From Phenylobacterium sp. (GTDB taxonomy: Bacteria; Pseudomonadota; Alphaproteobacteria; Caulobacterales; Caulobacteraceae): a stretch of DNA of 53,290 bases. The position numbers and the translations under genes were made by a program. Below the pieces are notes generated by a model. The model saw only the letters and a list, made by a program, of their open reading frames with translations. It made no database searches and had not been told where the DNA came from. The DNA lies in NCBI RefSeq assembly GCF_024508875.1, contig NZ_JANINU010000038.1, positions 1-53,290 on the forward strand, given 5' to 3'. Positions 16,101 through 24,540 of this stretch are shown here, piece after piece; position 1 is the stretch's first letter; every line of letters starts with the position of its first letter.

Positions 16101-16864
16101 GGCAGGGAGTCCGGGGCGGTCTTTGGCGGGCTTAGATCTCGGGGCGGCTCGGACCACTCGAACCGCAGCGGCACGGCCAACGCGTAGCCTTCGCCGCGGA
16201 CGGTGCGGATCGTCTTGGCGCCGAGCTTGTTGCGCAGGCGGGCGATCTGTACGTCCACGGCGCGGGGCGTCGCCGCCTCCAGCAGGCCGCCGGACGCGAT
16301 CAGTTCCTTGCGCGTGACGATCCGGTTGCGGCGCTCGACCAGGGTCCGCAAGAGCTGGAGCTGCAGGGCCGAAAGGCCGGCCTCGCGTCCGTTGGCGCGA
16401 TGCAGCCGGCGACTACCCCAGTCGAGCGTCCATCCCGCGAACCGCACGAGGCGGGCATCGAGCGGGGCGGTCGCTGGCGCGCGACGTCGGACGCGGCGGA
16501 GCACGCTCTTGATCCGCGCGAGCAGCTCCTGCGGTTCGAATGGACCGGACAGGCAGTCGTCGGCCCCCATCTCCAGACCGACGATTCGATCCACGGCGTC
16601 CTCGCCCACGGTGAGCAGGATCAGCGGGAGGTCGGAGTCGGCGCGCAGGTCGCGGCAGAGCTGCAGGCCGTCCTCGCCGGGCAGGGCGACATCCAGGATG
16701 ACGAGGTCGCAGCGATGCCGGCGCAGCGCCAGGTGCATGGCGGCCGCGCTGTCGGCGGTGCGGACCTGGTAGCCCGCGCCGCTCAACCGTTCGGTCAGCC
16801 TCGTCCGATCATCGCGATCGTGGCCGACGAAAAGCAGGCGGGGACGGTCGCCGTCATCGTGCAT
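16091..16864 (-). CDS. OmpR-family response regulator with atypical receiver
   Basis: 257 residues from the ATG at 16864. The N-terminal receiver keeps the phosphoacceptor Asp58 (LVILDVALPGEDG) and Thr85. However, the Mg-binding acidic pair is Gly14-His15 (LLFVGHDRDD) and the invariant Lys is Gly107 (CLSGPFEPQELLARI). Such changes usually abolish normal phosphorylation-dependent switching. The C-terminal winged helix is intact (SALQLQLLRTLVERRNRIVTRKEL and DVQIARLRNKLGAKTIRTVRGEGYAL). No kinase gene adjoins it; the EF-hand lipoprotein gene overlaps its end. It is a paralogue of the regulator at 20.4-21.2 kb, and both have a shared motif upstream. Confidence 0.88.
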   Translation of the reverse strand: MHDDGDRPRLLFVGHDRDDRTRLTERLSGAGYQVRTADSAAAMHLALRRHRCDLVILDVALPGEDGLQLCRDLRADSDLPLILLTVGEDAVDRIVGLEMGADDCLSGPFEPQELLARIKSVLRRVRRRAPATAPLDARLVRFAGWTLDWGSRRLHRANGREAGLSALQLQLLRTLVERRNRIVTRKELIASGGLLEAATPRAVDVQIARLRNKLGAKTIRTVRGEGYALAVPLRFEWSEPPRDLSPPKTAPDSLPCA

Positions 16865-16933
16865 GCGACGACTGTTATCGATCCGAACGCGGCGTGCAGG
16901 ACTTTGGGGTGTCGGTCTGCATCGCCTCGGATA

Positions 16934-16950
16934 CCGACACAGTGGGACAC
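16934..16950 (+). promoter_or_regulatory. Candidate response-regulator binding site
   Basis: CCGACACAGTGGGACAC, two GACAC half-sites 10 bases apart, lies between the divergent regulator gene (start 16864) and the glycerophosphotransferase-like gene (start 17179). It matches 16 of 17 bases at 21272-21288. Tandem half-sites at one helical turn are typical of OmpR-family regulators. Binding is inferred. Confidence 0.5.
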
Positions 16951-17178
16951 AATAAGGTGCAGCTGTGCGACGGTCTGTAACGGAGCGGACGGGTTTTCGC
17001 CCTGAGCGAGCGCTTTCAAAACCTCCCCGGCGCGGCGGCGCGGCACGGCCTGATCGTCGGTCTGGGGCGCCCGCGAACGCCCGGCGTGGCTGACATCGAA
17101 AGGAAATCAAGCCCGCGCGAGATACAGTTATTCTGCGACGTATAAGAAATAGTCTCCTTCGTAGGTGCGGCGACCGAG

Positions 17179-18363
17179 ATGCATACGGTCTGCCTCCTGA
17201 ACATCGCGCAGTGGCACCAGGCGTTACACGTGCTGCCCATCGCCGCCGCCCTCAGTCGCCGTGGCGACGTCGATGTGCATGTGGCCGTGGCGCGGGCGGG
17301 CTCGATCGAGCCCGCCCGCGCGCTCTGCGAGACGCTGGGCGCTGGGGGCCTCACGTTCCGCGCCCTGTGGCCGAAGGGACTGGACGGACTGACCGCATCC
17401 GCCCGCCACCCGCCGAAGCGCCTGATGCTGGCCGCGGCCGCGCCGTTCCTGGCCGGCTGCGACGCCCTGGTGGCGCCGGAGCGGACGTCGCTGTTCCTGA
17501 AGCGGATCGGCGTGCGCCGGCCGCTGATGATCCACTCCGATCACGGCGCGGGCGACCGCGCCGTCGGCTTTGAGCCGCGCATCGCCCAGTTCGACTTCGC
17601 GCTGCTGGCGGGAGCCAAGCAAGAGGCGCGGATGCTGCGCGAGCGGCTGATCCGGCCCGGGCGCTACCGTATCGTCGGCTATCCCAAGTTCGAGGCCGCG
17701 GAGGCGAGCCGCGGGGCGCAGGCGCCGTGGTTCGCGACGCCCCGGCCCACCGTGCTCTACAACCCCCACTTCGACGCCGCGCTGGGCTCGTGGGACCGCT
17801 TCGGCGCGGACGTATTGCGGGCGTTTGCCGCGCAGTCGCGCTTCAACCTGATCTTCGCGCCGCACATTCGCCTGGCCCAGCGGGTGCGGGGCCTGGCCGA
17901 CCTAGTCGCGCCGTTCGCCGCCTTGCCGCACGTGCACGTGGACCTGGGCGGGGCGCGCAGTTGCGACATGACTTATGCGCGGGCCGCCGACATCTACCTC
18001 GGCGACGTCAGCAGTCAGGTCTATGAGTTCATCGCCCAGCCGCGCCCCTGCGCCTTCCTCGACGCCGGGGGCGTGCTGAGCCCCGACGATCCGAACACTG
18101 CGCACGTCCGGCTGGGCCCCATCGGCCGTGACGGGCGCGACGTGCTGGCGCTGGTGGATCGGGCGGTGCGGACGTTCGGCGAGCATCACCCCCGGCAGTT
18201 GGCGGCCTTCGCCGACACCTTCGACCTGGGGGAGCGGTCCTGTTCGGAGCGGGCGGCCGATGCGGTGGTCGACGCCATTCTTCAGGCCCGCCGCGCGCGC
18301 CGCCGCGCGCCCGACCCGCGCGCCACACTGGCACCGGCGCTGCCGCGGGAGCCGGCGCCCTGA
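17179..18363 (+). CDS. CDP-glycerol:poly(glycerophosphate) glycerophosphotransferase-like protein
   Basis: 394 residues. The N-terminal half has a GT-B-like start (VCLLNIAQWHQALHVLPIAAALSRRGDVDVHVAVA). The C-terminal half has the signature elements of CDP-glycerol glycerophosphotransferases: RPTVLYNPHFD, FNLIFAPHIRL, MTYARAADIYLGDVSSQVYEFIAQPRPCAFLDA. The family transfers glycerol-phosphate or related groups to polymers at the envelope. In Gram-negatives members decorate capsule or surface glycans. A sulfotransferase-type gene follows within about 50 bases, which suggests a small surface-glycan modification unit. The C-terminal tail is Arg/Ala/Pro-rich. Substrate unknown. Confidence 0.7.
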   Translation: MHTVCLLNIAQWHQALHVLPIAAALSRRGDVDVHVAVARAGSIEPARALCETLGAGGLTFRALWPKGLDGLTASARHPPKRLMLAAAAPFLAGCDALVAPERTSLFLKRIGVRRPLMIHSDHGAGDRAVGFEPRIAQFDFALLAGAKQEARMLRERLIRPGRYRIVGYPKFEAAEASRGAQAPWFATPRPTVLYNPHFDAALGSWDRFGADVLRAFAAQSRFNLIFAPHIRLAQRVRGLADLVAPFAALPHVHVDLGGARSCDMTYARAADIYLGDVSSQVYEFIAQPRPCAFLDAGGVLSPDDPNTAHVRLGPIGRDGRDVLALVDRAVRTFGEHHPRQLAAFADTFDLGERSCSERAADAVVDAILQARRARRRAPDPRATLAPALPREPAP

Positions 18364-18413
18364 GGACGTCAGGCTCCGCCTGGCCGCGCGAGACGCTCAA
18401 GCGTCTGCTGGGC

Positions 18414-19084
18414 GTGCAGTTGAACGGCGACCTCTCCGAACGGCTCTGCGACCTGGGCCTGAGGCCGCCCCTCGGCGCCCGGCGGCGCCGACGGCTGGAG
18501 CTGTTCCGCGGCCACGGGCTGTTGTTCATCCACGTGCCCAAGACCGCCGGCATGGCGATCAGCCAGGCGCTGTACGGCGAGCAGGTGCAGCACGCCTCGA
18601 TCCGCTACTACCGCGCCGCGGCGCCCCGGTTGGCGGCGAGCATCCCCAGCTCGCGGTCGTGCGCGATCCGGTCGAACGCTTCCGGTCCGCCTTCGCCTAC
18701 GCCCAGGCCGGCGGGAGTGCGGACAACTGTGTCTCCGCGCCCTTCCGGTCGACCTATCGCGCCTTCCGCGACGTGGACGAGGCGCTGGATCACCTGGAGG
18801 CGGCCGTCTGGCCGTACGGCGTCGATCACATCTTCCGGCCGCAGTCCTGGTACGTCACCGGTGCTGACGGCGCCCCCGCCGTGGATCACCTGGTGACGCT
18901 GGCCGACCTGGGCGCGGCGCTCCGGACCCTGGCGCCCTGGGCCGCGCCCCTGCGCGAGGTGAACCGAGGGCCGGATCGCAAGCCCTTGCTCACCTCGCGC
19001 CAGGAGTGGCGGCTGCGCTATCTCTATGCGCACGACCTGACCCTAGTCCGACGCGCCCGCGACGACGGTGTCTGCGCCGCCTAG
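18414..19084 (+). pseudogene. Sulfotransferase-family gene interrupted by a frameshift
   Basis: The first part (from GTG 18414) reads LLFIHVPKTAGMAISQALYG, the 5'-phosphosulfate loop of cytosolic-type sulfotransferases. After RLAA near 18636 the frame loses sense. The minus-one frame continues as EHPQLAVVRDPVERFRSAFAYA, the 3'-phosphate binding motif, and stays plausible to TAG at 19082-19084. One missing base between GCGGC and GAG (about 18637) explains both halves. The start is uncertain: GTG 18414 lacks a good Shine-Dalgarno sequence. Intact, it would sulfate a sugar or lipid with PAPS, fitting the adjacent glycerophosphotransferase-like gene. It may be a true pseudogene or a sequencing error. 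The 3' end overlaps the convergent kinase gene by 4 bases. Confidence 0.78.
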
Positions 19085-20457
19085 CGATCCGCAGCGGGAT
19101 GCGGCGGCCCGGGCAGCCGCAACTCGGCCTCCATGCCGCCGGCCGGGTGGTTGCGGAGGCTGAGCGCGGCGCCGTTCTGGGCGGCCAGGCGGCGGGCGAT
19201 GGCGAGGCCCAAGCCTGAACCGCCGGTCTCGCGCGACCGGGACTCCTCCAGGCGGACGAAGGGCCGGAACAGCTCCTCGATCCGATCTTCGGGCACGCCT
19301 GGGCCGTGGGCGCGGATCCGTACGATCACGCCGCCGGGCTCGCGCTCAGACGCGATCTCGGCGCCGCCGCCATACTTCACCGCGTTGTCGATCAGGTTCT
19401 CCAGGCAGCGGCGCAGGGCCAGGGGACGGGCCAGCACATCGGTCGCCTCGCCGCGCACCAACGCCACCGGCCGTCCGGCGTCCTGGGCATCTTCCACAAG
19501 GCTCTCCAGCAACGAGGCCAGATCGAGTAGCGTGATCGGTTCCACCGGCTGTTCGCTCCGCGCGAGCTCCAGCCCTTCGCGCACCAAGCCGTGCATGGCC
19601 TGGACGTCGGCGATCAGGCCGTCGCGAAGCGCCGCGTCAGAGATCTTGTCGAGGCGCAGGCGCATTCGGGTGAGCGGCGTCTGCAGGTCGTGGGCGATGG
19701 CGGCCAGCATCTGGGTCCGTTCGGCCATGTGGCGCTTCAGGTCGGCCTGCATCCGGTTGAACGCGGCGCCAGCGGCGCGCACCTCCGAGGGGCCGGTGGG
19801 GCCTTCGTAGGCGTAGTCGAGGTTCCGCCCGAGTTCGCCGGCGGCGTGGGCCAGGGCGTTCAGCGGCCGGGCGGCCACCTGGGCGACGGTGTAGGACAGG
19901 CCAAGTGCCGCGAGCGCCAGCACGCTCAGGAACAGCGGGTCGAAGCCCAGGGCCTGGTCGCGCAACAGGGGCGGAGTGTCCACGGCCAGGCGGATCGAGG
20001 CGCCGTTCGGTAGTTGTGCGCTCACCAGCCAGCACTGTGGCGGCTGCAAGGTGCGATCTGGCCGCCGTGGCGTGGGCGGGCGGTTGGGCCGCCGCTCGAA
20101 ACAGACCGACACGTCCGCCTTGCGCGCCTCGGCGTTGGCCCTGGCGCCCAGCCGGTCCGCCAGGAGGCGGGTAAGCGCCGCGTCCGCCGTTCCGGTCGCC
20201 GCGGCGGTCGTCGCACGGACCCCCGGCGCGCCTTCGTGCGCCAGGCGGCTGCGCTCGGGCTCGGGTGTGCGGCCGAGCTGTTCGAACAGTGACTGTGTCC
20301 GTTCCGCCGCCTGGTCGAGGCGCAAACGGTCGATCTCGGCGCGTCGGCGGCCGTCGGCAAGCGTCAGCGCAAGCACAGCCGACAGGACGATGCCCACCAG
20401 CAGGATGGCGAAGATGCGGCCGGCCATGGAGTCGGCGAACCCGCCGAGCGCCTTCAT
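19081..20457 (-). CDS. Sensor histidine kinase (EnvZ/HAMP type)
   Basis: 458 residues. A first membrane helix (about 13-35, IFAILLVGIVLSAVLALTLA), a periplasmic loop of about 120 residues rich in Arg and Pro, and a second helix (about 172-192) are followed by a HAMP linker (VAARPLNALAHAAGELGRN). The HisKA box has His in MLAAIAHDLQTPLTRMRLRL. The ATPase domain has ENLIDNAVKYGG and GGSGLGLAIARRLA. It overlaps the response regulator gene by 4 bases (ATGA), making a classical regulator-kinase pair. The pair is divergent from macA-macB-nodT, so efflux control is likely. Stimulus unknown. Confidence 0.92.
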   Translation of the reverse strand: MKALGGFADSMAGRIFAILLVGIVLSAVLALTLADGRRRAEIDRLRLDQAAERTQSLFEQLGRTPEPERSRLAHEGAPGVRATTAAATGTADAALTRLLADRLGARANAEARKADVSVCFERRPNRPPTPRRPDRTLQPPQCWLVSAQLPNGASIRLAVDTPPLLRDQALGFDPLFLSVLALAALGLSYTVAQVAARPLNALAHAAGELGRNLDYAYEGPTGPSEVRAAGAAFNRMQADLKRHMAERTQMLAAIAHDLQTPLTRMRLRLDKISDAALRDGLIADVQAMHGLVREGLELARSEQPVEPITLLDLASLLESLVEDAQDAGRPVALVRGEATDVLARPLALRRCLENLIDNAVKYGGGAEIASEREPGGVIVRIRAHGPGVPEDRIEELFRPFVRLEESRSRETGGSGLGLAIARRLAAQNGAALSLRNHPAGGMEAELRLPGPPHPAADR

Positions 20458-21170
20458 TCGAACACCACGGGTGAGGCCAGGACATAGCCCTCGGAGCGGA
20501 CGGTCTTTACCAGGCTGGGCGCGCGAGGATCGTCCGCCAGCTTCTGGCGCAGGCGGCTGACCTGAAGGTCGATGGCCCGGTCCTCGCCCTGCCGCACGGC
20601 GCCCAGGGCCAGCAGTTGCTCGCGGCTCAGTACGCGGTTGGCGTGGTCCACGAGCACGCGCAGCAGGCGGAATTCGGCGCCCGACAGGACAACGGTCCTG
20701 CCGGCGGGGTCGATCAGGTGGCGGTGCTCAAAGTCGAGCGTCCAGTCCGAGAAGCGGACCCGCTTCGCCTCCAGCGGCTCCATGTTCCCCGGCAGCGCGC
20801 GGGTGCGGCGCAGGACGCTGCGGATGCGCGCGAGCAGTTCGCGCGGCTCGAACGGCTTCGCGAGGTAGTCGTCGGCGCCCATCTCCAGGCCCAGCACGCG
20901 GTCGATCGGCTCGCCCCGCGCGGTCAGCATGATGATCGGGATCGAGGACGTGGTCCGCAGTTCGCGGCAGAGCGTGAGGCCGTCCTCCTTCGGCAGGTTG
21001 AGGTCGAGCACGACTAGGTCGACGGCGGCGCGGCCCAGCGCCTTGCGCATTTCGGCTCCGTCCTGGGCCGTGGAGACCTTGTAGCCGGCTGCGGCGAGGC
21101 GCTCGGCCAGCAGCGAGCGGATCTCACGGTCGTCGTCGACGACGAGCAGATGGTCGGGCGTTGCGTCCAT
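20454..21170 (-). CDS. OmpR-family response regulator
   Basis: 238 residues. The receiver has the acidic pair Asp12-Asp13, phosphoacceptor Asp56 (VVLDLNLPKEDG), Thr83 and Lys105 (YLAKPFEPRELLARI), all canonical. The winged-helix effector domain includes LSGAEFRLLRVLVDHANRVLSREQLL and DLQVSRLRQKLADDPRAPSLVKTVRSEGYVLA. It is first in a two-gene unit with its kinase. Its upstream region (21171-21334) contains GACACA direct repeats, suggesting autoregulation and control of the divergent efflux operon. Full canonical residues contrast with its atypical paralogue at 16.1-16.9 kb. Confidence 0.93.
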   Translation of the reverse strand: MDATPDHLLVVDDDREIRSLLAERLAAAGYKVSTAQDGAEMRKALGRAAVDLVVLDLNLPKEDGLTLCRELRTTSSIPIIMLTARGEPIDRVLGLEMGADDYLAKPFEPRELLARIRSVLRRTRALPGNMEPLEAKRVRFSDWTLDFEHRHLIDPAGRTVVLSGAEFRLLRVLVDHANRVLSREQLLALGAVRQGEDRAIDLQVSRLRQKLADDPRAPSLVKTVRSEGYVLASPVVFE

Positions 21171-21241
21171 GCCGTCATTCTGTCGGCCAAGCCGGCGCGG
21201 CGGGAAAGTTTCTTGTGCCGAAATCCCGGCGACCCGTCACA

Positions 21242-21288
21242 CGACACAAAGCGACACAAAGTCCTGTTCGCCCGACACACTGGGACAC
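21242..21288 (+). promoter_or_regulatory. Direct-repeat operator between two-component pair and efflux operon
   Basis: A perfect tandem 10-base repeat (CGACACAAAGCGACACAAAG, 21242-21261) is followed by CCGACACACTGGGACAC (21272-21288). The GACACA half-sites recur about every helical turn, as expected for an OmpR-type dimer array. It lies between divergent starts at 21170 and 21335. Binding by the neighbouring regulator is inferred. Confidence 0.6.
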
Positions 21289-21334
21289 CTCACCGACGAT
21301 CCGGCGCCACACGCGAAGCTGAAGACCGGCCTCC

Positions 21335-22570
21335 ATGAAAACGCGTGTGCGAGACATGAAGATCGATCGTCGGAAAGCGGCCGTCATCCTGGCGGCCATC
21401 GTGCTGGTTTTGGTTCTGGGCTTCGGGGCCAAGGCCTTCTTCTTCAGCGCGGATGGGCCGAAGCCCGTCACCGCCCAGGTGGCCGTGGGCAATATCGAGC
21501 AGACGGTGATGGCCACCGGCTCGCTCGAGCCCGTCAAGCTGGTCAGCGTCGGCGCGCAGGTGACGGGGCAGGTCAAGAAGCTGCACGTCGTGCTGGGCCA
21601 GACCGTCACCAAGGGCCAGTTGATCGCCGAGATCGACTCGGCGCCGCAGGAGAACGCTCTGCAGACCGCGCAGGCGGACCTTGCGAACGTCCGCGCGCAG
21701 CGGGCCCAATTGGACGCGAACCTGGCGCAGAGCCAGCTCGCCTTCACACGCCAGCAGACGATGCTGGCGGCTGACGCCACGTCGCGCGCGGACTACGAGG
21801 CGGCCGAGGCAACGCTGAAGGCGGCGCGCTCGCAGGTCGCCTCCAACATCGCTCAGGTCCAAAAGGCCGCCGTGGCGGTGGAAACCGCCAGGCTGAACCT
21901 CAGCTACACGCGCATCGTGGCGCCGATCGACGGCACCGTGGTCGCGATCGTCACCGAGGAAGGCCAGACGGTGAGCGCCCAACAGTCGGCGCCGACCATC
22001 ATCAAGCTGGGCCAGCTCGACACCATGACCGTCAAGGCGGAGGTCTCGGAGGCGGACGTCATCAAGGTGCGCTCGGGCCAGAGCGCGTACTTCACTGTGC
22101 TGGGCGATGCGAGCCATCGCTACACCGGGACGCTGCGCATCGTGGAGCCGGCCCCGGAAACCATCGAGACCGAGGACAGCGTCACCAACGTCAGCTCGTC
22201 GTCCTCCGCGATCTACTACAACGCCCTGTTCGATGTGCCGAACACCGACGGGCGGCTGCGCACCTTCATGACGGCGCAGGTGAACATCGTGCTGGGCCGC
22301 GCCAGCAACGTGCTGATCATCCCGGCCGCTGCGCTCGGTTCGGCCGGCGTCGACGGCGCCTACACCGTCCAAGTGATGGACGAGCACGGCAAGATCGCGC
22401 CGCGGAAGATCCAGGTGGGCCTTAATGACAGCTCGCACGCCGAGGTGAAGTCGGGCCTCAGGGCCGGCGAGACCGTCGTGCTGGCCCAGACGGCGGCCAG
22501 CGGCGGCATGCCGGGCGGCGGCCCTCCGGGCGGCACGCGGCGCGGCATGGGCGGGCTGGGCGGCCTGTGA
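21335..22570 (+). CDS. macA: MacA-like periplasmic adaptor of tripartite efflux
   Basis: 411 residues. An N-terminal membrane anchor (about 15-35, [20 protein letters not shown]) precedes a lipoyl/biotinyl-like half motif ([31 protein letters not shown]). A long alpha-hairpin follows (about 105-185, [28 protein letters not shown]). Then come the second lipoyl half ([34 protein letters not shown]), a beta-barrel and the membrane-proximal domain. The C-terminus is a Gly/Pro/Met tail. It bridges inner-membrane MacB and the outer-membrane channel. An alternative start is M8 (21356). Its TGA falls just before the macB start, so it is co-transcribed with macB and nodT. Confidence 0.9.
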   Translation: MKTRVRDMKIDRRKAAVILAAIVLVLVLGFGAKAFFFSADGPKPVTAQVAVGNIEQTVMATGSLEPVKLVSVGAQVTGQVKKLHVVLGQTVTKGQLIAEIDSAPQENALQTAQADLANVRAQRAQLDANLAQSQLAFTRQQTMLAADATSRADYEAAEATLKAARSQVASNIAQVQKAAVAVETARLNLSYTRIVAPIDGTVVAIVTEEGQTVSAQQSAPTIIKLGQLDTMTVKAEVSEADVIKVRSGQSAYFTVLGDASHRYTGTLRIVEPAPETIETEDSVTNVSSSSSAIYYNALFDVPNTDGRLRTFMTAQVNIVLGRASNVLIIPAAALGSAGVDGAYTVQVMDEHGKIAPRKIQVGLNDSSHAEVKSGLRAGETVVLAQTAASGGMPGGGPPGGTRRGMGGLGGL

Positions 22571-22572
22571 TC

Positions 22573-24540
22573 ATGAGCGAACCTCTGATCGAAGTCCGGG
22601 GGCTCCGTCGGGAGTTTCCGGCCGGGGACGGCGTCCTGACCGTGCTGAAGGACGTCGACCTGACCATCGAGGCCGGCGAGATGGTGGCCATCATCGGCGC
22701 GTCGGGCTCCGGCAAGTCGACCCTGATGAATATCCTGGGCTGCCTGGACCGGCCGACGGCGGGCGTCTACCGCGTCGCCGGCCGGGCGACGGCGGAGCTG
22801 GGGCCGGACGAACTGGCCGAACTGCGCCGCGAGTACTTCGGCTTCATCTTCCAGCGCTACCAGCTGCTGGGCGACCTGCCGGCCGTGGCCAACGTCGAGG
22901 TGCCGGCGATCTACGCCGGCGTCGGCCGCGAGGCACGCCACGAGCGCGCCGCCGGTCTGCTGGCGAGGCTTGGCCTGGCGGACCGCCTGGATCACCGCCC
23001 CGGCCAGCTCTCGGGCGGCCAGCAGCAGCGGGTCTCGATCGCACGCGCCCTGATGAACGGCGGCGACATCGTGCTGGCCGACGAGCCTACGGGCGCTCTG
23101 GACACCAAGAGCGGCGAGGAGGTGATGCGGATCCTGAAGGACCTCAACCGCGAGGGCCGCACGATCATCATCGTCACTCACGACCACGCTGTGGCTGCGC
23201 ACTGCGACCGGATCATCGAGATCCGTGACGGCGAGATCGTCTCCGACAAGCGCAGCACCGAGTTGCAGGTGCGGCCGGCCCCGACTCCGGCTGCCGCGGC
23301 GGAGCCGGGCGAGGGCGTGCTGAACGCCGCGGCCGACCGGTTCCGCGAGGCGTTCCGCATGGCGCTCCTGGCGATGAACGCGCACCGGCTGCGCACCTTC
23401 CTGACCATGCTGGGCATCATCATCGGCATCGCCTCGGTGGTGTCGGTGGTGGCCTTGGGCGAGGGCTCGCGCCGCCAGGTGCTGCAGCAGATCAGCTCCA
23501 TCGGCACCAACACGCTCGACATCATGCCGGGCAAGAACTTCGGCGACATGCGTTCCGGCGCCATCCGCACGCTTGTCGTCGCCGACGCCGAGGCCCTGGC
23601 CCAGCAGCCGTACGTCGACAGCGTGACGCCCGCCGTCCAATCGAGTGGGACGCTGCGGCTGGGCAACGTCGCGGCCAACGGCACCGTCTACGGCGTTGGC
23701 GAGCAATATTTCCGCGTGCGGGGGTTGAAGCTGGCCGAGGGCCGGCTGTTCGACGCCTCGGACGTGAAGGCCTACGCCCAGTCCGTCGTCATCGACGACA
23801 ACACCCTGCAGCGACTCTTCCCGAACAGCGCCAGTTCGGCGCTGGGCCAGGTGATCCTGATCGGCGACATGCCGGCCCGCATCGTGGGCGTGCTGCAGAA
23901 GTCGTCGGGCGGCATCGGTCCGGGCGCGGGCGGCGACAGCCTCTCGGTCTATCTGCCCTACACCTCGCTGCAGGCCCGCCTGCTCGGCGAGACCAACCTG
24001 CGTAGCATCACCGTGCGGGTGCGCGACGACACCGACAGCCAGGTGGCGCAGTCGGCGGTGACCGACCTCTTGAGCCGCCGGCACGGCACGCAAGACTTCT
24101 TCATCGTCAACACCGACCAGATCCGCCAGACGATCACGTCGACGACCGAGACCATGACCGTGCTGATCGCCGCCATCGCTGTGATCTCGCTGATCGTCGG
24201 CGGCATCGGGGTGATGAACATCATGCTGGTGTCGGTCACCGAGCGGACCGGCGAGATCGGCGTCCGCATCGCGGTCGGCGCGCGTCAAAGCGACGTGCTC
24301 CAGCAGTTCCTCGTCGAGGCGGTGCTGGTCTGCCTGCTGGGCGGGACCATCGGGGTCGTCCTCGCGCTGGCCTTCGGCGTGGTGTTCAGCCTCTTCCCGT
24401 CGAGCTTCACCCTGGCGTTCTCGCCGCTTTCGATCATCGCGGCGTTCGCCTGCTCAACCCTCATCGGCGTGGTCTTCGGCTACCTGCCGGCCCGCAACGC
24501 GGCCCGGCTGGATCCGGTGGTCGCCCTGGCTAGAGACTGA
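22573..24540 (+). CDS. macB: MacB-like ABC transporter, ATPase fused to permease
   Basis: 655 residues from ATG 22573; GTG 22567 is an alternative. The N-terminal ATPase has Walker [11 protein letters not shown]-loop FQRYQLL, signature LSGGQQQRV, Walker [13 protein letters not shown] and the switch His in IVTHDH. The C-terminal part has four membrane helices, one near 270-295 ([19 protein letters not shown]), and three after a large periplasmic domain (about 520-640, including [26 protein letters not shown]). This is the type VII mechanotransmission ABC architecture, which drives substrates through the MacA/TolC conduit. Antibiotic, peptide or lipid substrates are all possible. Confidence 0.93.
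   Translation: MSEPLIEVRGLRREFPAGDGVLTVLKDVDLTIEAGEMVAIIGASGSGKSTLMNILGCLDRPTAGVYRVAGRATAELGPDELAELRREYFGFIFQRYQLLGDLPAVANVEVPAIYAGVGREARHERAAGLLARLGLADRLDHRPGQLSGGQQQRVSIARALMNGGDIVLADEPTGALDTKSGEEVMRILKDLNREGRTIIIVTHDHAVAAHCDRIIEIRDGEIVSDKRSTELQVRPAPTPAAAAEPGEGVLNAAADRFREAFRMALLAMNAHRLRTFLTMLGIIIGIASVVSVVALGEGSRRQVLQQISSIGTNTLDIMPGKNFGDMRSGAIRTLVVADAEALAQQPYVDSVTPAVQSSGTLRLGNVAANGTVYGVGEQYFRVRGLKLAEGRLFDASDVKAYAQSVVIDDNTLQRLFPNSASSALGQVILIGDMPARIVGVLQKSSGGIGPGAGGDSLSVYLPYTSLQARLLGETNLRSITVRVRDDTDSQVAQSAVTDLLSRRHGTQDFFIVNTDQIRQTITSTTETMTVLIAAIAVISLIVGGIGVMNIMLVSVTERTGEIGVRIAVGARQSDVLQQFLVEAVLVCLLGGTIGVVLALAFGVVFSLFPSSFTLAFSPLSIIAAFACSTLIGVVFGYLPARNAARLDPVVALARD

Noticed and set aside
18128-19084. 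Single 318-codon frame covering the sulfotransferase C-terminus
   Set aside because: Its first about 170 codons run in the wrong frame through the glycerophosphotransferase-like gene and the sulfotransferase N-terminus.
22360-24288. Long minus-strand open frame opposite macB (642 codons)
   Set aside because: It is antisense to a clear ABC transporter, its His/Arg/Asp-rich sequence has no domain, and it arises from the codon bias of the sense gene.
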